Shown here in pieces: positions 14,746-20,330 of a stretch of DNA of 20,330 bases. The stretch's first letter is position 1, and each line of letters opens with the position of its first letter. Source of the DNA: Pseudoselenomonas ruminantium (GTDB lineage: Bacteria > Bacillota > Negativicutes > Selenomonadales > Selenomonadaceae); assembly GCA_002448495.1 (NCBI GenBank), contig DJYL01000135.1:1-20330 (forward strand), in the 5' to 3' direction. The notes under the pieces were generated by a model, which saw only the letters and a list, made by a program, of their open reading frames with translations, searched no databases and had not been told where the DNA came from. Position numbers and translations under genes: made by a program.

Positions 14746-15555
14746 TTAATCTTCGTTGTAATGCTCCTGATAACGCTCACCATTGTCGTAATTTCTACGG
14801 CGGCGGCGACGACGGGGCACAATCACCACATAACGGCGTGGTTCCTCTCCGGCACTGTAAGTGCTGACCCGATGATTATCCTGCAAAGCCATGTGAATGA
14901 TTTTACGCTCATGGCGGTTCATGGGTTCGAGATGTACTTCATCCCCAATACGGCAGGCCTTTTCCGCCAAATGCCCGGCCAAACGCATCAATGTTTCTTC
15001 CCGGCGGGCACGATAGCCTTCAATGTCAATGATAATGCGAACCCGGCCTTCAGCCACGCCGCGATTAGCCGTAAGATTCACCAGATATTGCAAGGAATCC
15101 AGAGTCTGACCATGCTTGCCGATAAGAATCCCCAGATTCTCGCCTTCAAGGTTGAAGATAACGCCATCTTCACCTTCCGCCTGCTGCCAGGTAACATCAA
15201 TGTTCATCGCGGCAAAGACTTCCCGCAGGAACTTCTCAGCCCGTTCCAGCTGCTCCGCAACTGGAACCGCAGGAACAGCGCTGTCCATGGAAACGGCTTT
15301 TTCTTCTGCAAGTTCATTTGCAGATGGTTCAACCACGGCCACTTTTTCAACGCTTACAGCTTCTGCGCTCTGCACAGCAGTTTCCCTGCGCGTAACTTTT
15401 AGTTTCGCCGGTTTTCCGAAAAATCCCAGAAAACCCTTAGAGGGAGCTTCCAATACTTCATAATCAACATCATTTTCGCAGCAGCCCAGCTGCTGCACAG
15501 CAGCGGCCAAAGCCTCTGCCACGGTCTTGCCCGTTACTTCAACTACCTGTGCCAT
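14746..15555 (-). CDS. jag: KhpB/Jag RNA-binding protein (Jag-N, KH and R3H domains)
   Basis: An RNA-binding protein, called KhpB or EloR in streptococci, where it works with KhpA in cell elongation. The 269 residues comprise a Jag_N domain (1-55, with GFLGFFGKPAK at 41-51), a variable Ala/Val/Glu linker (56-105), a KH domain with ILIGKHGQTLDSLQYLVN from 143 and an R3H domain with MNRHERKIIHMAL from 212. The tail holds seven consecutive Arg (248-254) and an acidic Tyr/Glu/Asn end, probably an additional RNA contact. The start codon overlaps the yidC stop by one base (TAATG). An AAGGAGG site lies inside yidC. The yidC-jag pairing is conserved across Firmicutes. Confidence 0.95.
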   Translation of the reverse strand: MAQVVEVTGKTVAEALAAAVQQLGCCENDVDYEVLEAPSKGFLGFFGKPAKLKVTRRETAVQSAEAVSVEKVAVVEPSANELAEEKAVSMDSAVPAVPVAEQLERAEKFLREVFAAMNIDVTWQQAEGEDGVIFNLEGENLGILIGKHGQTLDSLQYLVNLTANRGVAEGRVRIIIDIEGYRARREETLMRLAGHLAEKACRIGDEVHLEPMNRHERKIIHMALQDNHRVSTYSAGEEPRRYVVIVPRRRRRRRNYDNGERYQEHYNED

Positions 15556-16232
15556 TAGGCAGCCTCCTTCTTCGGTGCGGTGTTGTCACCGCGATACATC
15601 CACCACTGCTGGACAATCTGTACAACGTTCATGGTAACCCAGTAAAGTACCAGTCCCGATGGGAAGTTAATGCTGATCCAGCCGATAAACAGCGGCATAA
15701 TGAACATCATCATCTTCATCTGCGGATTGTTGCTGTCCGTTGTAGTCATTTTCTGCTGCAAAAACGTTGTGAGTGCCGAAAGTACAGGCAGAATATAAAG
15801 CGGGTCGGGGTCGGACATACTGGTCATCCAAAGGAAATAAGCCGACTCCGGCGTAGGATAGTTGAAGTTGTACAGAGAATAATACATCCCCATAAGAATC
15901 GGCATCTGGATAAGGAGCGGCAGACAGCCGGCAAGCGGATTAACTCCGGCATCCTTGTAGAGTGCGCCGATTTTCTGCTGCATCATCTGCGGATTATCCT
16001 TGTATTTCTCCTGAATCTTCTTCATCTTCGGCGACAGTTCCTGCATCGCCTTCATGGACTTGACCTGCTTCACCGTCAGCGGATACAGAACCATCTTGAC
16101 GATAATCGTCAGCAGAATAATTGCCCAACCATAGCTGGCAAAACCTGCCGCACTGGTTATCGCAAAGAGACTCTCCAGCACAAAACGCAGGAGACTTTCA
16201 ATCGGAGAAAAAATCGTGCTAAAAAATTCCAA
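15555..16232 (-). CDS. yidC: Membrane protein insertase YidC/Oxa1, short form
   Basis: Inserts and folds inner-membrane proteins, alone or with SecYEG. The 225 residues hold five predicted membrane segments: an N-terminal one, WAIILLTIIVKMVLYPLT (with the family's hydrophilic-groove arginine replaced by Lys in this region), NPLAGCLPLLIQMPILMGMYY, a segment around LYILPVLSALTTF, and IMPLFIGWISINFPSGLVLYW. The cytoplasmic loop MQELSPKMKKIQEKYKDNP is a clear family signature. There is no large periplasmic domain as in E. coli, and no lipobox. The start is a TTG (16232) with TAGGA about 9 bp upstream. The nearby ATG at 16237 is out of frame. It stands between yidD and jag. Confidence 0.95.
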   Translation of the reverse strand: MEFFSTIFSPIESLLRFVLESLFAITSAAGFASYGWAIILLTIIVKMVLYPLTVKQVKSMKAMQELSPKMKKIQEKYKDNPQMMQQKIGALYKDAGVNPLAGCLPLLIQMPILMGMYYSLYNFNYPTPESAYFLWMTSMSDPDPLYILPVLSALTTFLQQKMTTTDSNNPQMKMMMFIMPLFIGWISINFPSGLVLYWVTMNVVQIVQQWWMYRGDNTAPKKEAA

Positions 16233-16265
16233 ACCATCACGTCCTAATCTAAATACCTATAAACC

Positions 16266-16475
16266 TTATGGTACAGGGTCATAACCGCCTTCATGGAAGG
16301 GATGGCAGCGCAGAATACGCTTCAATGCCAGCCAGCCGCCCCGGCGGGCCCCATATTTCTCAATTGCGATGCGCGCATATTCCGAACAAGTGGGAATATA
16401 ACGACAGGTCGGCGGTTTCAACGGGGAAATAAAGTGTTGATAAATCCATACCAACCCCAGTAAAAAATTTTTCAC
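16266..16475 (-). CDS. yidD: Membrane protein insertion efficiency factor YidD
   Basis: A small membrane-associated protein that assists YidC-dependent insertion. 69 residues. The signature of the family is plain: [20 protein letters not shown] (12-31, with two conserved Cys), [18 protein letters not shown] and the end [17 protein letters not shown]. The start is a GTG that overlaps the rnpA stop by 4 bp (GTGA), so the two are translationally coupled. A 33-bp gap separates it from yidC. Confidence 0.95.
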   Translation of the reverse strand: MKNFLLGLVWIYQHFISPLKPPTCRYIPTCSEYARIAIEKYGARRGGWLALKRILRCHPFHEGGYDPVP

Positions 16476-16816
16476 TTAAAGATGCCCGCCTTTTTTCCCA
16501 GCGTCAGAAAGGATTTTTCCACCACTGGACATTTCACATTGAGCATAGCCTGTCTGCCCACGAGCAGCAGGGCAATCCCCGGCCTCAACTCGTTGCTGTG
16601 AAGGCGGTAAGTCTCCCGCAAAAGCCGCTTTACCCGGTTGCGCTTCACGGCACAGCCCAGTTTTTTCCCGGCAGCAAAGCCGACTTTCCCCGCTAAAGCC
16701 TCCGACTCAAAGACATAGAGAACAAAATAGCGGTTAGCCATAGACTTTCCCTGACGGTAGACCCGCTGAAAGTCATTACGGCGCTTGAGCATCCGCCGTC
16801 TCGGTAACTCGAACAT
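16472..16816 (-). CDS. rnpA: Ribonuclease P protein component
   Basis: Protein subunit of RNase P, which removes tRNA 5' leaders. The start at 16816 ([20 protein letters not shown]) gives 114 residues. The conserved RNR-type signature is [20 protein letters not shown]. The [11 protein letters not shown] and RYFVLYV segments form the central cleft. No strong Shine-Dalgarno sequence precedes the start. A TTG five codons upstream and a second ATG eight codons downstream are alternatives. It lies downstream of rpmH and overlaps yidD. Confidence 0.94.
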   Translation of the reverse strand: MFELPRRRMLKRRNDFQRVYRQGKSMANRYFVLYVFESEALAGKVGFAAGKKLGCAVKRNRVKRLLRETYRLHSNELRPGIALLLVGRQAMLNVKCPVVEKSFLTLGKKAGIFK

Positions 16817-16862
16817 ACCTGTATTCACCAAAATCTATCTAAAACTTAATGTTAATATCAAA

Positions 16863-16888
16863 GAAAAAGGTCACTTGAAAGTGACCTT
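16863..16888 (-). terminator. Hairpin between rpmH and rnpA
   Basis: AAGGTCAC (16867-16874) pairs with GTGACCTT (16881-16888). On the minus strand it is followed by TTTTTCTTT. It may release part of the transcripts after rpmH, giving more L34 than RnpA. Confidence 0.65.
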
Positions 16889-16897
16889 GCTTAAAAT

Positions 16898-17032
16898 TTA
16901 TGCCGAAAGCTTCTTTCTGCCGCGCTGGCGTCTTCTCTTCAAAACGAGACGGCCGCCTTTCGTCTTCATGCGCTCACGGAAGCCATGGGTCTTCTTTCTC
17001 CAGTGGTTGTTCGGCTGAAAAGTCATCTTCAT
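16898..17032 (-). CDS. rpmH: 50S ribosomal protein L34
   Basis: A 44-residue ribosomal protein of the large subunit. It begins [20 protein letters not shown] and is rich in Arg/Lys, with [12 protein letters not shown] at its end, the standard L34 sequence. Start 17032 has AAGGAGGTG 8 bp upstream. A second ATG two codons later is less well placed. It is the first gene of the minus-strand cluster, directly facing oriC, the usual position in bacteria. Confidence 0.97.
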   Translation of the reverse strand: MKMTFQPNNHWRKKTHGFRERMKTKGGRLVLKRRRQRGRKKLSA

Positions 17033-17128
17033 TCGGTATACACCTCCTTAAACGGATATTATTCTGATTTCAGAAATTCGTATTCATCTCTTATCTTGAG
17101 GTCACCCTCGCATTAAGAATCACTGTAA

Positions 17129-17157
17129 ATTATAGCCTAAGGCATGGGCAGTGTCAA
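17129..17157 (-). promoter_or_regulatory. Consensus promoter of the rpmH cluster
   Basis: Minus-strand TTGACA (17152-17157), 17-bp spacer, TATAAT (17129-17134): a full consensus sigma-70/A promoter. The leader is about 90 nt. Confidence 0.85.
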
Positions 17158-17231
17158 TATAATATCCACGCTTTTTTACCGTCCATCTGTGGATAATTTT
17201 TTATAATCTCTCCCTATCCACAGAAAAATTG

Positions 17232-17260
17232 TTGATAACTCTGTGCGATTTTGGTAAGAT
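17232..17260 (+). promoter_or_regulatory. Candidate dnaA promoter
   Basis: TTGATA (17232-17237), 17-bp spacer, TGG-TAAGAT extended -10 (17255-17260). It lies between DnaA boxes, which would allow autoregulation. The leader would be about 190 nt. Confidence 0.55.
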
Positions 17261-17302
17261 ATTGTTGGTAATTTTGCGGAAAACTTCACAGGACACGATT
17301 TT

Positions 17303-17328
17303 CGGGAGGGTTCGACTCCCGCATTTTT
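17303..17328 (+). terminator. Terminator-like hairpin in the dnaA leader
   Basis: CGGGAG (17303-17308) and CTCCCG (17316-17321) with a 7-nt loop, then TTTTT at 17324-17328. The stem is short. It is a possible attenuator of dnaA. Confidence 0.4.
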
Positions 17329-17460
17329 ATCCCATTTTCCCGCCTCATCCCTCGTGGATACCTCGACTTATCCACAGCTGTGGATAATCATGTGGATAAA
17401 CTTATACACCTGTGGACAAAAATATTATCATACTTTATACGCAGAAAGGAACTTTCTAAT

Positions 17461-18888
17461 ATGGAGCAAACACAGCTACAGGCTGTTTGGGCACAGATTC
17501 TGGACAAGATGAAAGAACAGGAACTGGTTGGTCCGTCAGCCTACAATTGGCTAAATCCGGTTGAGCCTATCTCCCTGACCGAAGAAACACTTGAACTTGG
17601 CACCCAGACAGAAATGGCTAAGGAATGGATCGCCGAGCGATATCTTATTTTCATTGAGGATGCCGCTAAGGCCGTTTTTGGCATCCCCAAAAAAGTCGTG
17701 CTGACCGTACAGGAAAACAAGCTCTCCAACGAAGAACCACAACCTGTCTCCCGCCCCGGCAAAAAAGAAAATCCGGATCAGGGTTCATTGTTCCCAGATG
17801 ACACTGCTTCAGCAGAAACAATAAAAAACACCATAGATATCCCCATCGTGGCTCCCGGCGATAATTCTTCGCTGAATCCAAAATACACCTTCGATACCTT
17901 CGTCACGGGCAAATCCAATAATTTCGCTCATGCCGCTGCCATGGCCGTGGCGGATAAACCGGGCAAAACCTACAACCCTTTCTTTATGTATGGTGGCGTA
18001 GGTCTTGGCAAGACTCATCTCATGCATGCCATTGGCAACCGCGTACTCAAGAATCATCCCGAAATGCGGGTGTTATATGTCTCCAGTGAACAATTTACCA
18101 ATGAAATCATTCAGGCCATCCAACAGGGTACCTCGGATAAATTCCGCCAGAAATACCGCAATATTGATGTGCTGCTGATTGACGATATTCAGTTCATTTC
18201 CGGCAAAACCAGTACGCAGGAAGAATTCTTCCATACCTTCAATACGCTGTATGATGCCCAGAAACAGGTCATCATTTCCTCCGATAGACCGCCCCGCGAA
18301 GTGGAACGCCTTGAAGAACGCCTGCGTTCCCGTTTTGAATGGGGTCTGACCACAGATATCCAGGCACCGGATTTGGAAACCCGCATCGCCATTTTGAAAA
18401 ACAAGGCTCAGAGCGACCATTTCAGCGTCCCCGATGATGTGATGGTCTACATCGCCAGCCGCATTGACAGCAATATCCGTGAGTTAGAAGGCGCACTCAC
18501 CCGCGTTGTGGCGTTTGCCTCCCTGACCAAACGTCCGGTAAATACCGAACTCGTAGCCGAAGCCCTAAAGGATATCTTCCCCAACGGCAAGGCCAAGGAA
18601 GTCACGATGGATGTCATTCAGGAAATCGTCGCCTCCTATTTCAAAATCAAAATTGAAGACCTTCAATCCAAAAAGCGCACAAGAAATATCGCTTATCCCC
18701 GGCAAATTGCTATGTATCTCTGCCGCGAGATGACTGAAACTTCTCTGCCTCAGATTGGCCATTTTTTTGGCGGCCGCGACCATACAACCGTTATCCATGC
18801 CTATGACAAAATCAGTCAGGACAAGGAAACCGATGCACGGCTCAGCGGTATTCTGAACGAACTGATGGATCGTATTCAAAAGGTCTGA
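17461..18888 (+). CDS. dnaA: Chromosomal replication initiator protein DnaA
   Basis: AAA+ ATPase that binds DnaA boxes, melts oriC and loads helicase. 475 residues in four domains: domain I (1-85, WAQILDKMKEQ), a short acidic linker (86-135), the AAA+ core (about 140-370) and the DNA-binding domain (380-475). Walker A is GGVGLGKTH at 178-186. Walker B is LLIDDIQF at 238-245. The arginine-finger region is LRSRFEWGL from 288. The signature GGRDHTTVIHA at 437-447 contacts the box. Start 17461 is chosen for family fit and the AAAGGAA upstream. The frame extends 81 bp further into box DNA without similarity. DnaA-box clusters on both sides indicate autoregulation. Confidence 0.98.
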   Translation: MEQTQLQAVWAQILDKMKEQELVGPSAYNWLNPVEPISLTEETLELGTQTEMAKEWIAERYLIFIEDAAKAVFGIPKKVVLTVQENKLSNEEPQPVSRPGKKENPDQGSLFPDDTASAETIKNTIDIPIVAPGDNSSLNPKYTFDTFVTGKSNNFAHAAAMAVADKPGKTYNPFFMYGGVGLGKTHLMHAIGNRVLKNHPEMRVLYVSSEQFTNEIIQAIQQGTSDKFRQKYRNIDVLLIDDIQFISGKTSTQEEFFHTFNTLYDAQKQVIISSDRPPREVERLEERLRSRFEWGLTTDIQAPDLETRIAILKNKAQSDHFSVPDDVMVYIASRIDSNIRELEGALTRVVAFASLTKRPVNTELVAEALKDIFPNGKAKEVTMDVIQEIVASYFKIKIEDLQSKKRTRNIAYPRQIAMYLCREMTETSLPQIGHFFGGRDHTTVIHAYDKISQDKETDARLSGILNELMDRIQKV

Positions 18889-18896
18889 GCATTATT

Positions 18897-19103
18897 CTAT
18901 CCACGCCCTCGCTATACACAATGAGGGCGTGGATAACTTTGTGGAAATGCTTATTGACTTCCTGTTGGCAATTTGTGGATAAATAATACCTGTGTAAAAT
19001 CCCGTGGATAATGTGGATAACACTCCCTCTTATTTTCAACACTTTATTAACAGGCTGACTGTCGATAATCCATGCCGCCGTCTCCCTTTTCCACATTTCC
19101 ACA
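18897..19103. other. oriC: oriC, downstream DnaA-box cluster (dnaA-dnaN intergenic)
   Basis: Perfect boxes TGTGGATAA lie at 18974-18982 and 19012-19020. Near-perfect CGTGGATAA boxes are at 18928-18936 and 19003-19011. Others are at 18897-18905, 19087-19095 (TTTTCCACA) and 19095-19103 (ATTTCCACA). The last two abut the predicted unwinding element. A weak dnaN promoter (TTGACT at 18954, poor -10) could overlap the 18974 box. Confidence 0.85.
18898..18935. repeat. 13-bp inverted repeat after dnaA carrying two DnaA boxes
   Basis: TATCCACGCCCTC (18898-18910) and its exact complement at 18923-18935 with a 12-nt loop, 9 bp after the dnaA stop. There is no T-run, so it is not a standard terminator. 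Confidence 0.7.
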
Positions 19104-19144
19104 GGCCCTACTACTACTACGGCTATTTATTTATAAATTTATAG
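19104..19144. other. DnaA-trio and AT-rich DNA unwinding element
   Basis: After the box at 19095-19103 comes GC-rich GGCC, then four CTA trinucleotides (19108-19119), CGG, another CTA and an A/T-only stretch to 19142 with TTTATAAA at its centre. Box, GC spacer, CTA/TAG trios and AT-rich DNA in this order match the basal unwinding system described for B. subtilis. Confidence 0.75.
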
Positions 19145-19177
19145 AGTAATATTAAAAAAAAGAAAGGATATCGCCCC

Positions 19178-20290
19178 ATGAAAATAACCTGTGCCAAATC
19201 AGAACTGACCAACGCTCTTTCCATTGTTTCCAAAGCCATCGCTTCCAAACCCCAGACTCCCGTCTTAGCCGGTATCTTTATGAGAGCTGAAAACAACATT
19301 TTAGAACTTCATGCAACCAACAATGAAATCGGTCTGGTCTGCCGCATTCCTATAGAGATTGAAGAACCGGGACAGCTCGTAGTCAGCGGACGTTATTTTC
19401 TGGAAGTTATCCGCAAACTCCCTGGGGATAGTTTAACGCTTTCTTACAACCGTACAGAAAAAATCATCAATATCACTTCCAATCAGGCAAATTTTACCCT
19501 GCTCAGCATGAATGCTGCAGAATTTCCTACTGTAAAAGAAATTGAAAGCAATGTGCAGTTTACCATCAAGGACACTATTCTGCGTTCTTTGATTAAGAAA
19601 ACCGTTTTTGCCTGCTCCAAAGATGAATCCCGTCCGGTATTTACGGGCTGTTATTTGGAAGTTGCCGACAACAAAGTTACCATGGCGGCAACGAATATGC
19701 ACAGACTGGCTGTGAAGTATGAACAGTTTGCTGAACCTTTGGGCAATATCAAGGTCATTATTCCTGCCAATATTCTGCAGGAGCTGCTTCATAATATGAC
19801 TTCGGATATTCCAACGGATGTACAGGTCAGCTGCAACTTTAATCAGATTAGCTTTTCCTTTGATAACATTTACATGACTTCCCGCTTAATTGAGGGAGCT
19901 TATCCGGATTACAATTACGTTATCCCGCCCAATCATGATACGCTGGTCGTTCTGGATTCAGCAGAATTTAATGCTGCCGTTGACCGCGTTTCCCTGATTT
20001 CCAAGGCCGGCGATTACAATGTTATCAAGATGGAGTTCGCCAACGGTCAGCTGCACATCACCTCCAATAATCCGGAAGTCGGTAATGCTGAGGAAACCAT
20101 CCCTGCATCCATCGAAGGGCCGGAAGTAACGATTGCGTTCAATGCGCAGTATCTTATCGATGTGCTGAAGATTATCGACAGCAAAAATTGTGAATTGCGC
20201 TTGACCAAACCCCTCGCGCCCATGACCGTAAAAGAAGAAAAGGATGATGCGTTTATCTACGTCGTTACACCGGTACGAACTGCACACTAA
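19178..20290 (+). CDS. dnaN: DNA polymerase III beta subunit (sliding clamp)
   Basis: Ring-shaped dimer that encircles DNA and tethers the replicative polymerase. 370 residues in three similar clamp domains. It starts MKITCAKSELTNALSIVSKA. ATNNEIGLVCRIP lies near 47, FPTVKEIE near 116, SRPVFTGCYLEVADNKVTMAATNMHRLAVK around 156-185 and EGAYPDYNYVIP at 239-250. The C-terminus has LTKPLAPMTVKEE and a VVTPVRT end, as usual for the family, where it contributes to the cleft for clamp-binding peptides. AGAAAGGA precedes the start. The unwinding element lies 33 bp upstream. Confidence 0.98.
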   Translation: MKITCAKSELTNALSIVSKAIASKPQTPVLAGIFMRAENNILELHATNNEIGLVCRIPIEIEEPGQLVVSGRYFLEVIRKLPGDSLTLSYNRTEKIINITSNQANFTLLSMNAAEFPTVKEIESNVQFTIKDTILRSLIKKTVFACSKDESRPVFTGCYLEVADNKVTMAATNMHRLAVKYEQFAEPLGNIKVIIPANILQELLHNMTSDIPTDVQVSCNFNQISFSFDNIYMTSRLIEGAYPDYNYVIPPNHDTLVVLDSAEFNAAVDRVSLISKAGDYNVIKMEFANGQLHITSNNPEVGNAEETIPASIEGPEVTIAFNAQYLIDVLKIIDSKNCELRLTKPLAPMTVKEEKDDAFIYVVTPVRTAH

Positions 20291-20302
20291 GTGCCAAGGA
20301 GG

Positions 20303-20311
20303 TTATCCACA
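20303..20311 (+). promoter_or_regulatory. DnaA box between the ribosome binding site and start codon of the gene after dnaN
   Basis: Perfect TTATCCACA. It starts directly after the AAGGAGG at 20296-20302 and its last base is the A of the ATG at 20311. Confidence 0.7.
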
Positions 20312-20330
20312 TGCAAATAGAAGATATTGA
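20311..20330 (+). CDS. Start of the gene following dnaN, cut by the window end
   Basis: Only MQIEDI and part of the next codon are visible. AAGGAGG lies 8 bp upstream, the best-formed site in this region. From position it is recF or the small S4-domain protein (YaaA) gene that often stands between dnaN and recF. Six residues do not decide between them. Confidence 0.6.

Larger units (their letters stand above)
17162..17419. other. oriC: oriC, upstream DnaA-box cluster (rpmH-dnaA intergenic)
   Basis: Perfect boxes lie at 17188-17196 (-), 17368-17376 (+), 17379-17387 (-) and 17391-17399 (-). Degenerate boxes are near 17162-17170, 17214-17222, 17353-17361, 17402-17410 and 17411-17419. The boxes at 17368 and 17379 face each other and form a perfect 20-bp palindrome. 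The cluster occupies most of the 428 bp between rpmH and dnaA. With the cluster after dnaA it makes a two-part origin as in Bacillus subtilis. Boxes are seen directly. Their use in initiation is inferred from position. Confidence 0.85.

Noticed and set aside
17303..17322. GGTTCGACTCCC resembles the T-arm of a tRNA
   Set aside because: If TTCGACT is taken as the T-loop the flanking bases do not form a 5-bp stem, and no anticodon or acceptor arm precedes it. It is better explained as a hairpin with a T-run.

Overview
The window looks like the dnaA/oriC neighbourhood of a Negativicutes (Selenomonas-like) genome. The reasons are the gene order (rpmH-rnpA-yidD-yidC-jag-mnmE-mnmG-rsmG divergent from dnaA-dnaN), Firmicutes-type ribosome binding sites and a Gram-positive-style short YidC, together with exported proteins that would suit a two-membrane cell. 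The assignment comes from recognising gene families, not from a database search.

Layout. 1-2346: 5'-truncated metH. 2347-2450: three DnaA boxes and a bidirectional terminator. 2450-3412 (-): pfkA. 3413-3946: pfkA leader, a 172-bp palindromic repeat element, then a promoter and a ZTP (pfl) riboswitch with terminator. 3947-5116 (+): the controlled gene, a stand-alone AICAR transformylase. 5195-10509: accessory block, mostly on the minus strand, with an exported protein, a second exported protein interrupted by a run of eight G, a tandem pair of ~370-bp small-peptide/antisense-RNA units, another exported protein and a Tat-exported flavoprotein. 10658-17032 (-): the conserved rsmG-mnmG-mnmE-jag-yidC-yidD-rnpA-rpmH cluster, read from a consensus promoter at 17129-17157. 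17033-19177: a bipartite oriC surrounding dnaA. 19178-20290: dnaN, then the first bases of the next gene.

Most notable is 7261-7990. Two tandem units each encode a 29-residue hydrophobic peptide on the plus strand and, from a back-to-back extended -10 promoter, a ~110-nt minus-strand RNA with its own terminator. The start of that RNA is complementary to the start codon region of its own peptide mRNA. Differences between the units preserve RNA pairing in the toxin mRNA stem, the antisense RNA stem and, largely, the antisense-target duplex. This is the architecture of a type I toxin-antitoxin system with a divergently encoded antitoxin RNA (as in tisB/istR-1, shoB/ohsC and zorO/orzO), but I do not recognise the peptide family.

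How the genes work together: the right half holds replication initiation (DnaA, beta clamp, oriC), RNA processing and tRNA/rRNA modification (RnpA, MnmE/MnmG, RsmG) and membrane insertion (YidC). The left half holds one-carbon, purine and glycolytic enzymes. The ZTP switch ties AICAR transformylase to 10-formyl-tetrahydrofolate supply, and metH lies nearby in the same folate economy.
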